A stretch of 64,000 nt of DNA from Alternaria dauci (Eukaryota > Ascomycota > Dothideomycetes > Pleosporales > Pleosporaceae), in NCBI RefSeq assembly GCF_042100115.1, contig NC_091275.1, positions 744,001 to 808,000 of the forward strand, read 5' to 3'. The notes beneath the pieces were generated by a model, which did not search any database, was not told the DNA's origin, and was given only the letters and a program-made list of their open reading frames with translations. Positions 32,927 to 44,113 of this stretch are shown here, one piece after another; position 1 is the first letter of the stretch, and each line of letters opens with the position of its first letter. A program made the position numbers and the translations under genes.

Positions 32927-34183
32927 ATGTGCAACGTCATCCATTTCTACTATCAATGCCAGCATACGCTACGCTTACGGAGATCGCGTTGCAAAGGCAC
33001 GAAACACAAGATAACTCGGGCAAGTACAAAAGCCGCGTGCACTGCGGAATCGTTTCTCACTATGTATGTTCGGACCGACTGCAGTGCTTGTGAGCACGCA
33101 AGATGGGAGAGCGACTGGACATACAAATTAGAGCGAGCAAGAACATTTCTATCTAAGCTTATTGACAGGCAAATGCCGGGAGCAAATGAGGTATGTGCTC
33201 TGATCAAGGAGCTGGACGACCAGTACTACATGGCTTCATGGAATGCACGCAACTTCTCGCACACTTTTAAGAAGAGTGTGGCGCGGGTAAGTGTTAGCGA
33301 CTATAAGACAGCACGCTCGCCATTGAGACAAGAAGTACAACCAGAAGATGTTGTTGACTCGAAAGAGAAGGACTGGGCTGAAATGGAGGACCATGACTAT
33401 GACGGCGATTACATTGCGAGCACCGATCCTATGCATCCGGTCAATACTGACTACTCACACCCGCTCGACGATGATGATGGAAGCTGGATCTTTAACCATT
33501 TCTCCAGTGAAGAACTAGAGGCTTCAAATGGTGGAGAATCTGTGCTCGATCTTGACCACGCCGGATGGAACTGGGACAATGGCAACAGCGAGAATTCGAC
33601 CCTGACTGCTACATCTCAAGAAGAGAACACCGCGTCAATGATTGACGATCATGATCTTATCGCATGGGGACCTGAAGCAGAGGCACCTCCCATGTTTGTA
33701 GACATCAGCATGCATGGCTTGAGCATGCGAGAAAAACTTGAAAAAGAGCAGATTGAACTCGTTATCGAAACGTTCTGGGCAGTCGTCAACGAATCTGCAA
33801 TAAACACGGATCATCAGACCCAACGAACTGCAGAAGACTTGAGTATACTGCTCTGCAATCTCGATATTTCCACAGGAGCGTCAAAGTCACCCTCCTCGCC
33901 ATCCCCACCGACTGGTTCACCATCACAGTGGGTTGATGGTCCGTCAGAGATACCTCCACCCACACAGCCATCAAGTCCCAACTCAACACGAACCGCCTAC
34001 AACAAACAGCGCAAGTTCCTCAAAGAGCGACTACAAGAAGACGCTAACAAAGCAAAGTACTACAGTGACCTACTTCTCGTCTCGCGATGGGAAGCACGAG
34101 CATTCGAAGGACCGGAAGGCAGATTCATTCCTGATCCGCCGATGATAAGGGTACATGAGGATAGAACTGGGTGGTTTCAGTAA
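32927..34183 (+). CDS. Hypothetical protein with Cys/His-rich N terminus
   Basis: Single-exon frame of 418 residues. The first ~60 residues contain Cys2, Cys11, His13, Cys22, Cys38 and a CSACEH element near 53-58 among basic residues, suggesting a small zinc-binding unit. A helical segment follows, then a long acidic Asp/Glu/Ser-rich middle (about 125-245) and a Pro/Ser-rich linker (about 325-355). The last ~60 residues are charged and helical (RKFLKERLQEDANKAKYYSD) and end in RTGWFQ. I do not recognise a family; length and composition support a real gene, probably lineage-restricted. Confidence 0.65.
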   Translation: MCNVIHFYYQCQHTLRLRRSRCKGTKHKITRASTKAACTAESFLTMYVRTDCSACEHARWESDWTYKLERARTFLSKLIDRQMPGANEVCALIKELDDQYYMASWNARNFSHTFKKSVARVSVSDYKTARSPLRQEVQPEDVVDSKEKDWAEMEDHDYDGDYIASTDPMHPVNTDYSHPLDDDDGSWIFNHFSSEELEASNGGESVLDLDHAGWNWDNGNSENSTLTATSQEENTASMIDDHDLIAWGPEAEAPPMFVDISMHGLSMREKLEKEQIELVIETFWAVVNESAINTDHQTQRTAEDLSILLCNLDISTGASKSPSSPSPPTGSPSQWVDGPSEIPPPTQPSSPNSTRTAYNKQRKFLKERLQEDANKAKYYSDLLLVSRWEARAFEGPEGRFIPDPPMIRVHEDRTGWFQ

Positions 34184-34388
34184 GAGAAGGACAATCAAAA
34201 AGTGCAGATGATTGGTGCTGGAATGAGTACGTCTATGGGTTGAATTCATAAGGCTTCTGAGGTAATAGAAACATGGCATCGATGTGCCCTTTTTTCGTTG
34301 CCCATATACCAGCCATGGTATCATACCACGAACATCCATCCCCATGTGTCTATCGAATCATCCATGCGCCGAATGCTATGCAAAAATT

Positions 34389-34625
34389 TCATCGCTGGAG
34401 TCGACGGATCAGACCGCGTAGTACTTGGAGAGCGATCCTCAGTGCTTGCAGGATCGCCCTCACCAACCAGCGCGCAGCTCTATAAGTCCCCCAGCCTGTC
34501 CAGTAGCCAAGCGATACTGCGAAAAGACCCAGTATAAGTGGGCCCATAAGGAACAAGAGGAGATACGCTGGCCCCATGCTAAGAATCGCTAGAACGAAAT
34601 GCCACCATCTCACTACATAAATCAT
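34389..34625 (-). CDS. Possible small two-helix membrane protein
   Basis: Reverse frame from the ATG at 34625 gives 78 residues: two hydrophobic helices (WHFVLAILSMGPAYLLLFLM and PLILGLFAVSLGYW) and a strongly basic amphipathic C terminus ending RGLIRRLQR. The frame stays open a little further upstream to a CAG that could be a splice acceptor, so this may be the last exon of something larger. The gap to the CSN6 stop on the same strand is only about 140 bp, leaving little promoter. Family unknown; chance cannot be excluded. Confidence 0.3.
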   Translation of the reverse strand: MIYVVRWWHFVLAILSMGPAYLLLFLMGPLILGLFAVSLGYWTGWGTYRAARWLVRAILQALRIALQVLRGLIRRLQR

Positions 34626-34763
34626 GTCTAGATCATCTGGATCGAACAGCACATTAGGATGATGACCTTCTGCAACGAATACGCTCCATCGATTCACTGG
34701 TCTAGAGCACCGTCAGCAACGCAATCTCGTCCTGTATGAAGGGTTTAGCTGGGTCAACAGGGA

Positions 34764-36194
34764 TCACCACCTGTCGCCACTAGAACCCTCGCCCATAACA
34801 GTATTGAAGAAGTTGCCCTCGCCACCACCATAGCCACGTCCTCCGTTATAGCCGCCGTAGTCGACCATGCCACTGGGCATCATTTTCTTTCCCTGATTCT
34901 TGCCATATTCAACGATAGAGCTCTTGCGACCAAGTTCCTTGGCCAGGGAAACAGAGTTTGTGATGGATGATAGTAGGTTAACTAGCTGCACGTCGGAAGC
35001 TTCTTGTTGGGACTCGAGAGTGAAGGCGGCCGAGTCTGGTGGGCCCAGGATGTTAAGTCGAGCGAGCATGGCAGATACACTACGAAGAATTGAGTGATCC
35101 AGAGGCAGGGGATGTTGCGCGTCCGGTGTAGAGTCGACCGGTAGTGATGGGTCGGAGAGGTACGACGTTGGTAGGGAGTCGAGATACGCACGCAGAAGTG
35201 TTATCCGTCGACTGAGCATGCGGATAGCATTCATCTTGGCTGTGAGTGAAGAGAGTACTATGCACATGTCAGTATTCCGACGCTAATTCAAGATCGAACT
35301 GCTTAGTCCTACCCTCGTCATCGTCTGGGGTCAAGATGACAGACTCGTCGATAGGAGCGTCCGTCTCTTTCTCTTTCTCCTTCTCCTTTTGCTTTCCCCG
35401 TGTGTTCCGCTTGCCGGTTCCCTCGTCGGTCTTGGAAGACTCAGGATTCGCGCCTGCTACATCTGCCGTGCCTTCTACTGCAGTAGCGTTGCCACCGCCA
35501 CGGGCAACGAAGTCGACAGATATCATCTCCGCCTCACCGGTCTCAATCGAGTATACCAGCTCCCTGAACTTGGTCGACTTCGCCTGCACAGCGCCGTCAA
35601 TGTCCATAGCTTTGTCATTTGGCTCGCTCGACGCATTGACGGAGATGGACTCGTAAACGGTGAGAGGCAGCTTTCCAGCAGCAGTTTCTTTGGAGTACGC
35701 GTTCTCGGGGTGGAACAACACCAACAGCGGAGATTCGGTGTAGACTTCTGATATGCGCGAGTGGATAGGAAGGATGTGGGGTTCGGGACCAGAGGCGGGA
35801 CCGAGAGTGAACCAGCCGACGATGTCTAATTGGGGTTCTTTGTGTACGTCCTTGACTGTGCATTTGTAAGTCTCATTCAGCCATATTTACATGCAGAAGA
35901 TGTAGACTAAAGCTTACAGTCTTCGATACGTTTGCTGAACCACTCGTCATCGAGCACCGTCTCGCCATCCTGGTTTGACTGGAGTATTGCTTGGAAAGCA
36001 ACCTCCATGGTGATGTTCTGGCCATCTTGTGCACCTAATATAGCCCCGACCACTGGTCCTGTCTGCTGTCGTAGTGTGTGCCGTGTAACACAGTCTGTTA
36101 TTGTGAGGAGTACTAGCGGGTGGAGTTGTACTGTCGGGCTTGCGTCAGAGGCGCGGGTCGTTGAAACGAGCGGGTTCCCTGATGATTCTGCCAT
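34764..36194 (-). CDS. CSN6: COP9 signalosome subunit 6 (MPN-minus subunit)
   Basis: Reverse-strand exons 36194-35918, 35855-35313 and 35257-34764 encode 437 residues. The MPN domain starts VQLHPLVLLTITDCVTRH and continues with GAILGAQDGQNITMEVAFQ, then VHKEPQLDIVGWFTLG after the first intron and PLTVYESISVNAS. The JAMM metal motif is absent, as expected for subunit 6, which pairs with the catalytic subunit 5 to remove NEDD8 from cullins. SVDFVARGGG closes the domain. An inserted Lys/Glu-rich tract (KEKEKEKE, about 260-270) and a C-terminal Gly/Tyr-rich tail (GGYNGGRGYGGGEG) are extra. The C-terminal helical region (about 300-380) matches the subunit-assembly part. The start at 36194 fits the family, although the frame stays open for 124 more codons upstream. 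Confidence 0.88.
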
Positions 36195-36781
36195 GTTTGC
36201 CGAAGGGTAGTTTTTTATCTCCCTATTCGAGGTTCGAGACAGTTGAGGTGGTGAGCGGGAGTCTTTGGGGGGAGGTGGAACTGCAACTGCGATGATATGG
36301 TCTTGGTGGGGAGCTTGCCTAGGCTGCCACAGTTCGTGGGGTTGTGCCAAGGCGCTTACCAGTTTCGTGCTAGTCTCAACGCGACTGCAGCGCGACGCGA
36401 TTCCTAGAAGAGGGACGACTTTTCCACTCACACAACTTCCTTCATTTTGAGACTTCACTGGCACACGAGCTAACAACGGGAATGGAATCTGGCGTCTGAG
36501 GGTGACCATAGCATTGCAATCTACAGTCTTGGCTGGCCCCCAGATTTTTGCATTAACCGCCAACACTAGCTAATTACTCCAGTACAACCAACTCCGAAGC
36601 ACGCCTAACCCAAAAGCGAATGGTATCTCTGTCTTGATCCAGAACCCGAGAGCTGCTCTCAAAACGCCTGACCGGGACCGATGTCTTCTGGCCCATCTTC
36701 TAAGTCGTCTCTATCATGTCGTTATACATGGCCCAAAAAGCGAATGTACGTGTTATCAGTCATGCGCAGACTCAGAGCTTC
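36195..36781. promoter_or_regulatory. Upstream region of CSN6
   Basis: 587 bp between the CSN6 start and the stop of the next reverse-strand gene. The CSN6 frame remains open through much of it (to an ATG at 36566), but the translated part is Pro/Ser/Gln-rich without conservation signs, so I treat it as promoter and 5' UTR. Confidence 0.4.
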
Positions 36782-38170
36782 CTACATCTCTACAAGGACT
36801 TTGAGAACGAGTTTGCCGTCTTTGTCGACCGTCTTGCCTGCGAGCTCAAAAGCTTCCTTTGTCGATGCCAATCCGTGATACCTGTGAGTGATCATATTGT
36901 CGAGACTTGGGAGTACACCAGCAGATAAGATCTTGATACCGGTTGGGTAGGTGTTGGCGTAACGGAAGATTCCCAAGATGTCGACTTCCTTAAGATGAGA
37001 CGCTGACATGGGCAGTGTCTGAATTGGCGTACCCATTCCAACCATGATGAGTTTGCCACCCGGCCTCGTCGCCTACAGGAGATTAGATCCACGCTCATGC
37101 GCCCCTTTGAAAGACACTTACATATAGCCCGGCCTGCATGCAAATCTCCTTTCCAGTGCAGTCAAATGTAACGTCAGCACCTTCGAAGTCGATCTCATTC
37201 TGGGAAGCAATCTGCATGATGTCCGCAGCCAACTCCTTAGCTACCGCGAACTTTTCGGCAGTCTCTGTCGCTTTCCGTGGGGTCACAATGTAACCTTTGT
37301 GCGCGAAACCGTTCGCCAAGGCGTAGTTTATACGTCCATAATCAATGTCTGCGATGACGACGGTTGTGGCGCCAGACACTTTGGCCATCGCAGCTGTAAG
37401 CAGACCGACCGTGCCTGCGCCAAAAACAATGGCTGTGTCACCCTGTTCGATTTGGGCTCTTCTTGTTGCATGTATAGCAACAGAAAGAGGCTCCAGAAGC
37501 GCAGCCGATTCCATGGAGACATGTGCAGGTAGTCTGAATAGAGTTGTCAGCTCGGGTTCGGTTTTCGGGTCGATCATGCACGACATACTTGTGGCACCAT
37601 TTTGCGGGATGGTTGATGCGTTCCTGAAGCGTTCCTTGGAAGTGAGGCACGGATTTGGCGCTACTCCGGAACCTCATCTTCGGGCACAGGTTATAGCGTC
37701 CGCGTTGACATGACCTGCAGTTGTCGCACGGCACACCTACCTCGAGAGCAACGCGGTCGCCAATCTGGTAACCGGTGACACTCTGGCCTATGGCGACCAC
37801 AACCCCGGCAGACTCATGGCCTAGGGACAACGGCTCACAAGCCTGCAGATCCCCGTTGCAGAACTTGCTATAGTAGGAACAATCGCTCCCGCACAACCCA
37901 GTTGCCTTGATAGCGATCTGGAGTTCATTGGCGGCAGGGTCTGTAATGGTGCGAGTTTCCTGTTTGGACTCGTTAGCTTCAGGTCTAAGGTGTTTGATAT
38001 ACACCAAGACCCCCACGAACAGTGGGTAGACGTGGGATGTGTAACGGAAGAGGAAGGCATACCAGCCGCAAATCCCTTGGCCCGTGTAGGACCGAAGCTA
38101 CTACAGTCGAAGACTTGGAGTAGTGCCTCGCTGGGATTGGGTAGATATCTGCGAGAGCTGAGGGAGCCAT
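36782..38170 (-). CDS. Zinc-dependent polyol dehydrogenase (L-arabinitol 4-/xylitol dehydrogenase type)
   Basis: Reverse-strand exons 38170-38063, 37959-37589, 37533-37122 and 37072-36782 encode 393 residues of the medium-chain dehydrogenase family. The catalytic zinc ligands are Cys59 (GLCGSD) and His84-Glu85 (GHE); Cys114, Cys117, Cys120 and Cys128 form a structural zinc lobe. The coenzyme fold has GAGTVGLL, and the acidic VIADID after the second strand favours NAD+ over NADP+. Fungal relatives oxidise L-arabinitol, xylitol or sorbitol in pentose catabolism. All four exons meet in frame; the first intron (103 bp) needs the acceptor AAACAG at 37960 to give LRL-ETRT. The exact polyol cannot be told from sequence alone. 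Confidence 0.9.
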
Positions 38171-41100
38171 TACGAGAAATATTTGAAAGTATGGGGGATG
38201 GTGGCAATGGAGCGGGAAAAAGTGAGGGAGAGATAGCTAGCAGAAGAGCACCCCACGGGAACGTGGAGGCTGATATACTTGTTGAGAAGGCCCATTTCGA
38301 TCAACCGTGGCCTGGCACAAGCTGGGCTTGCCAGAGGTTGGTGCAATCGGCGAGATAATGGTATCGCATGAAAGATACTCCAAGGTTCCACGTCATTTGC
38401 TAGGCGTATCATACTGGCGGGACGAGCATGGATAGGGATGCGCGACCAGAGCTACTTGGTATGGTAGGCATCGCGTAGCCTTTTCTTTATCCCGTTACTC
38501 TGAGTGTGTGTATGAGGCTAGATCTTCTTGTGGATACACAGCCGGCAACGCTTGCAATTTGCCCAGCGAACTAGCTGGCAGACACTCGAGCATCCTTAGT
38601 CTCGTTTTGCCGGATCAATACCATGTAGCTCCGGCATGTGCATTCCAAAGATGCGATATAGGAGCAACTGTCATAACGCACTGTCTGTAGTGGCCGTCTA
38701 TCAGAAACCTGGCAGCGCCGTGAAACAACGATAAGGCACTCTGCGCTGCTGTGGAGCCCGCTTACAAAGGATGTATTGGCATCTACTGCACCAAATCTGT
38801 CGGTTGTAGTGGCCCTGCAGAGCCATGGATCCCTGGAATCGATGCGCCAAACATCAGCCTGATATGCAGGCTGTCCTGCCTCGGCGTTAGCACGTTCTTG
38901 CCGCTAAGCCAAAGCTCAAACCATAAGTCGCCCATAACCCCCGGTGCACCCTCAATCTTGGATCCCCAAGGCCTGCATGCCGACGGGAAAATTCGACCGC
39001 TGACTGGCTAGCGCATGTGGATGATTTTCCAGAAGACTTCCGCAAGTCACTTTTGCAATACAATTTCCCGGATATATTACCCATGTGCGAACGGCTCGCG
39101 CTCAACGGCACGCCTCCAGACTGGACTACTCTGGGGATCGTGGTGTGAGTCCCGTAGTGCGGCCCCTTAGCGGGATCCTTCTGGGGCAACGGTGGTGGAT
39201 GTGGCAAGAGGCCCGTTGGCTGAATGTCGGTTGGAGGCCGGACATGGGTCGTGGTTTGGCTACCGAGCAGCAGCCCATTGACGAAATTCGTCCTACGCTG
39301 AACCAAACGGTCGGGACAGCAAAGTACATGGGCCTCTTATCGGAGCGACCTCAACGCCAACTGCACGAACGACTGGCCCAAGGGACAGCTAACAGTCAAC
39401 AGCTGCACCTCCGACCGAGGTGTGGCCACCAAGAGGCCACCGAGATTGACATGTGCCATTGTATGCATGGCCATGGCGAAGAAACACCGGTAGCGCGCTG
39501 CAATGCCGTCTCAGATCTACGACTTCAACCGAAGAATGAGGTCGAACACTTGTCATGGAGGACTGGCAGGAGCAACGGTGATCGCGGGTACATGGCAGAC
39601 CCAGCAATTGACAAGGGTGCGGCCACGCGCCAGATGAGATGTCGTTGGTAGGCCGTCCCACAAATTGACCTCGGGAGTGTACGTACCTATCTCTCCGACT
39701 GCCCGACCTGGTCTGTTGCTCGACAATAACCGTCTGGCACGCAGCCGAGCAGAATGCAGCAGCGGGACGGCGTAGGAGACATTGTGGACCAGTTGTTTTT
39801 TGTCAACCAAATGTTGCATGCCAGAGCACCATGGTGGCTTAGACCATGGTCCAGCAATGTTGGGATTAACTTCTTTGCGGGCCAGCATTCGTTACGATTG
39901 GACTAACCAACATACCTAATGCGCCTGTCTAGCCAGTCCGCTTCCTGCTCCGGTGCAACAAGCTACGAGATGTAATCGAATAACAGACCTACCGATAAGC
40001 AGCTCGTCATTTGCATTACACATGCCGCCTCCCTCGACGGACTACCTAGCTATATCCAGCGCTACTATAGGCCCCGTCCATGAACGTAGAAGAACGCTGG
40101 GATCATGCATCACCAAGCGACCGACTCCACGACCCTCATGCATGGGCCTCTAGAAGCGGTAGGCGGTGAGCAAGGTCCATCATACCCAGTCTGAATGCAC
40201 TCCGCACCGTTTGCCAACTTGCGCACGTTTTCGCGATTTACGTTGAATATATCTCAAGCGCCTGCATCTTGGTGATGCAGCGGTGAGGGACGACACCTTA
40301 GTCGCTTCCCGAAAGCTGGTCGGCGCCACACGGCATCCAACCACCATCATCCTCGACATTTTGAGTACGTATTCCTTAGGCGAGGCGGTCTGCCGGATGC
40401 AAAGGCGCCGCATCCCCTATCGCAATATCCCGGCCAAAAGAAGCTACAGAGTCTTCGGAAGCACCTCTCCGCATCAGCTTTCCTTCAAAGAAAAAAAAAA
40501 GCGTGGCATCTCGCGACCTACTCACAACCACGAGGCCGCCACAGGGCACAATACCGCTACCTTACTGGCTCTCTCTGACAGCGGGGTACCAGTGCCTTGG
40601 AATTGCGCACGGACGGAGGGGACCTGCATCCAACATATCTCAAGATTCTTTTTACCAGAAAAGCTGGAAGGATCGTAACAATCTTCTCGACCTGGTCTTC
40701 GCATGGAAGAATATCAAGGAGCGCTAAACTACCTGCTACAATCAAGGAGGCGGAAAGATCCAGAACACACAATCCAGTGCCAAATTCCAAGACGGCGTAT
40801 CTTCTACTTTTGCCGGTACTTTTGCGGTTAGAACCTCCGCAGATACCGAGATACGACCTGCATCATACGCTTCACTTTCAAGCCAGAGGTACCTGACATC
40901 TGCTCTCGACCGTAAGCGAAGGGAAAAGCCGCGTGAAAGGAAACATCCAAATGAACACATCAGTAGGTGGTGTGCTGATGGGCCCACAGGCATGAGGCCA
41001 AAAATGCAGATCTAGTATCCACATATCATCCCTCGGATCCTCACATCGATGATGATTGTCGGCACAAGGGCCGTGTTTCAACAAAACAGCGTTATCGGTG

Positions 41101-41553
41101 CGCTGACGCATACATGCGTTTGCTGTCGTCGAAGTGCCGTTTCTGACAGCCGTCGAGTGAACCGCTATTTTGGCTACAGTAGTAAGCACTTGACATTCAT
41201 CGGAGCAAAGGATCTCGCTAGCGCAAGACATTACCGATATCGCTGTACAGACAAGGGATTGCGAAGCACATGTCAGGTCATTGCGGACAGAGCCGCAATC
41301 TCCTTGCTCTCTTGGTCTGAGCCCGGTAGGTACAAAGCGATCTGCCGTCCTCGATCAGCGGGCATGAAAGAGTAATCAGGTAAATGTGTACGAAGCAATC
41401 AAGCGTAGACATACCGCACACCAGACATCATACTGTAATTTTCGTAGCATAAAACATAGGGATACGCGTCCACACTACATGCATTACGTTTAGCTCCACA
41501 GTTGAGGGACTGCCTTTGCCATCGCGCATCTCCACTCCATCCTGAACCCAATC
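38171..41553. other. 3.4-kb gene-poor stretch
   Basis: No gene I can support. Overlapping ORFs up to 188 codons (39085-39651) occur on both strands, with protein-like phrases scattered over different frames, which may reflect a decayed gene (see 38927-39148). An A-rich run sits at 40490-40500. No terminal repeats or reverse-transcriptase motifs were seen. Confidence 0.35.
38927..39148 (+). pseudogene. Possible gene fragment (coding-like segment without a start)
   Basis: One plus-strand frame between a TAA at 38924 and a TGA at 39146 reads very much like protein in its second half: ADWLAHVDDFPEDFRK, then SLLQYNFPDILPMCERLAL and NGTPPDWTTLGIVV. It has no upstream ATG, and downstream frames are broken. 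It could be an exon of a gene I cannot assemble or a relic. I do not recognise the family. Confidence 0.2.
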
Positions 41554-43275
41554 CTACAAAGTACTCTCCCGCTTCTTCTTCCCCACTAACCCCTGCCCCT
41601 CAAACCATTGGCGGATAATCGCATTGACCTCGTCAGGCTTTTGTGTCAACGCCCAATGACCAGACTTTACCTCTTCTCTTGTTAGCTTGGGAATAAAGTG
41701 TCCCATGCTCTTTGCCATCCCCGGTATGAGGACCATGTCGTACGTGGCTTGAATAAAGAGGGCAGGTTGGTTGATTTGCTTGCGGGAGAGAAGTTCTTGA
41801 TCCTCTTCCCAGTTTGCGCGGCGCACGCGGTACCAGTTCACTGTATTAGGAGTTAGTCGATAGAACAACGATTGTTTGTGTATCTACGCAAATGCGCAGG
41901 TGAGTGGTGGGTAAGAAATGAAGAAGGATTGCTTACAAGTGGGGTGTATGCCGTGGATAGAGTACTGTTTGACGTAGTAGTCTAGGTACTGATTCGCTGT
42001 TAGCACACCATCGCTTGCTGAGAGTAGGTCCCCAGCTGTCTCTCTGAAACAACGCAATGCCATCATGCGACCTCAACGTGGCCTGTACACGAGATGGTGT
42101 GTTCGTGTCGAGGCAAGTCAATCATCTGGGACGCCTTCCCGTCATTCCTGCACGACACGCCGGAAGTGGTAATGCACCTGTCAAGCATTCTAACCACTTC
42201 ATAGTGGTCTTTTGACGTGCAGTATCGCATACACGTACCATATAACCCCGCTCTTTCCTTTCTTCGATCCCGCACTCGACACGCGTTCCAACATGATAGA
42301 TCGTCACGTACCTTTCCATTCAAAATCCTGCTTTCCCCAACCAAGGGCATATTCTCTTCCACCAGGCCCTTCTCGGGATCAAAGGCGATCTCGCGATTCG
42401 GTCCCTTCGCTTCGTACGCGCCCTTTAGAAATTGCCTGATCGTCTGCTCATCTTTGACAAACTTTTCAACTTCACCCGAAGCGAGGTGGAGTTGGTAACG
42501 GAAATTGGGCAAGGGCCCATTGGCAAGATCTTCAGTGGACACGTACGTCTTAGAAGGGGCGGTATATGGTGTGCAGACCGCGAAGACGTGCGAGATAAGG
42601 TCGGGGTACCTATACAAGGGGTGAGTCGCTGCTGTGTATGGCAATCGCAGTCATTCAGAGTCTAGAGACATACCACTGAGCAACTCGCCAAACGACAGCA
42701 CCTCCCCTAAGCAAAGTGTCAGTCGACAAGCTTTTCGGCTGATTCACGCCAGCGATGATTTACCAGTCGTGGCCACCGAGAATGATCTTCGGCGCGTTGA
42801 GCTCTTTCGCCAACGCAGCAATGTCATCTGATGCTCTCTTGAATCCATAGAGGTTAATGGGGTTTGGCGGAACTTGCGGAGCGTCCTGAACATTCAAATG
42901 TTGAGCATTCTTCAGGGGTAACATGGTTTCTGGGCCTCTCTTACTGTCTCGCCATATCCCATCATGTCAGGCGCAACGACCCGCATTCCCATATCGACTA
43001 AGAATGGAATTTGATACCTCCATCCAATTGACAAGTCGGGCCAACCATGGATCTACCAAAGCAGTCAGTATCTGCGAATATCCAATGCTCGCCAACGCAA
43101 CAAGATCCGGCACATGCATGATAGGGCACCAAACAAGACTTACCAAAAACACGGTGTGTTGATATTCACCACCAGGAGGTACCGCATAGAGGTAATGATA
43201 CTTATGCCCGTTGAGTGTCGCATATCTGTGCTCAATGCGAGGGTCTGACACGGGGTCAATTGGTTGGACGGGCAT
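41554..43275 (-). CDS. Epoxide hydrolase-like alpha/beta hydrolase
   Basis: Seven reverse-strand exons (43275-43144, 43052-42945, 42885-42764, 42706-42674, 42609-42312, 41988-41937, 41840-41554) give 343 residues, normal for soluble epoxide hydrolases. The oxyanion motif HGWP is at 46-49; the nucleophile is Asp120 in GGHDWGG, which marks the epoxide hydrolase/dehalogenase branch rather than serine esterases; His310 in SGHWAL completes the triad with an acid near ATYDMVL. It should open epoxides to diols, in detoxification or secondary metabolism. The acid-side junction RILNGK-YLDYYVKQY was chosen because it keeps the spacing of relatives; it implies a 323-bp intron against 57-96 bp for the others. 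Exon 4 is only 33 bp. A different splice inside the long intron is the main uncertainty. Confidence 0.87.
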
Positions 43276-44113
43276 GACGTGACGCGTGTTAGAGTCAGGT
43301 TCAAAGAAAAATATATTGCGGCGAGGACGTGCGAAAAGCTTGGGTTATAGCAGCAGTAGTAGGGCCAATTTTGGGTGATGATGGCATATTTACAATGGTC
43401 TGCTAGATGCATTAATGCCGAGGTACGTTGAAACTGTGGGGTAGATAATCACTCCGCTCTAAAATCACTTTCATATTTGTCGCGGTTGTTTACTCAGCAC
43501 ATAACATTCGCATTTGAGGCGCAATGTTAAGCATTCTAGAGAGCGTGAAAGATGATGTTGGCTGTAGTTTTGCTATTATGATCTAAGGTGGGCGATACTG
43601 GCGTCCCGATCAGTGTGGGGTCCAAGTTCGAATCTATCGTCCCGAACTCTAGGTACGAGAGTGCATCAGAGTGAGGCGAGCACAGCCGTAACCGAGGGTT
43701 GTATGATTTTGTTTGCCGGCGCCCGTGCCGGAATGGTAGATGCAGACGATCGTGCTTGGCCCAGGAATTTCGAAAGATTACTGTGCTATTCTCAGCGCAC
43801 GCGACGACCTACATCCTGCAAATGGTACCGACGAATGATATAGCATTTGGATTATGACAGAGCTCGCAAAGCACTAATGGCCGGGTATGATATAATTTGC
43901 GAAGCACGTTTGCAATCACTATATAGGCCTTCATGACACTACGGTCGAATATTCAAAACTGGAGGACCAGACTCTGCAAGTTGAGGAGATCGGTTGGCAA
44001 AAGAGGCGACCGGACCAGGGGCAGCGTTGCAGAAGGTACCAATGAATACCTGCTAACAGCGATCTATCGGTCCGGCCGCGGGTATAGGCAGAGGCAAAGG
44101 CCTCCCGGCGATC
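43276..44113. other. Intergenic region
   Basis: 838 bp upstream of the epoxide hydrolase and downstream of the pinin-like gene. Only short ORFs (43613-43843, 43933-44124) without motifs; no RNA gene or repeat recognised. Confidence 0.35.

Noticed and set aside
39085..39651. 188-codon plus-strand ORF in the gene-poor stretch
   Set aside because: Arg/Gln/His-rich with no motif; other frames of the same segment look equally (im)plausible.
40490..40500. A-rich run as a retroelement tail
   Set aside because: Too short, with no upstream coding remnant or flanking duplication.
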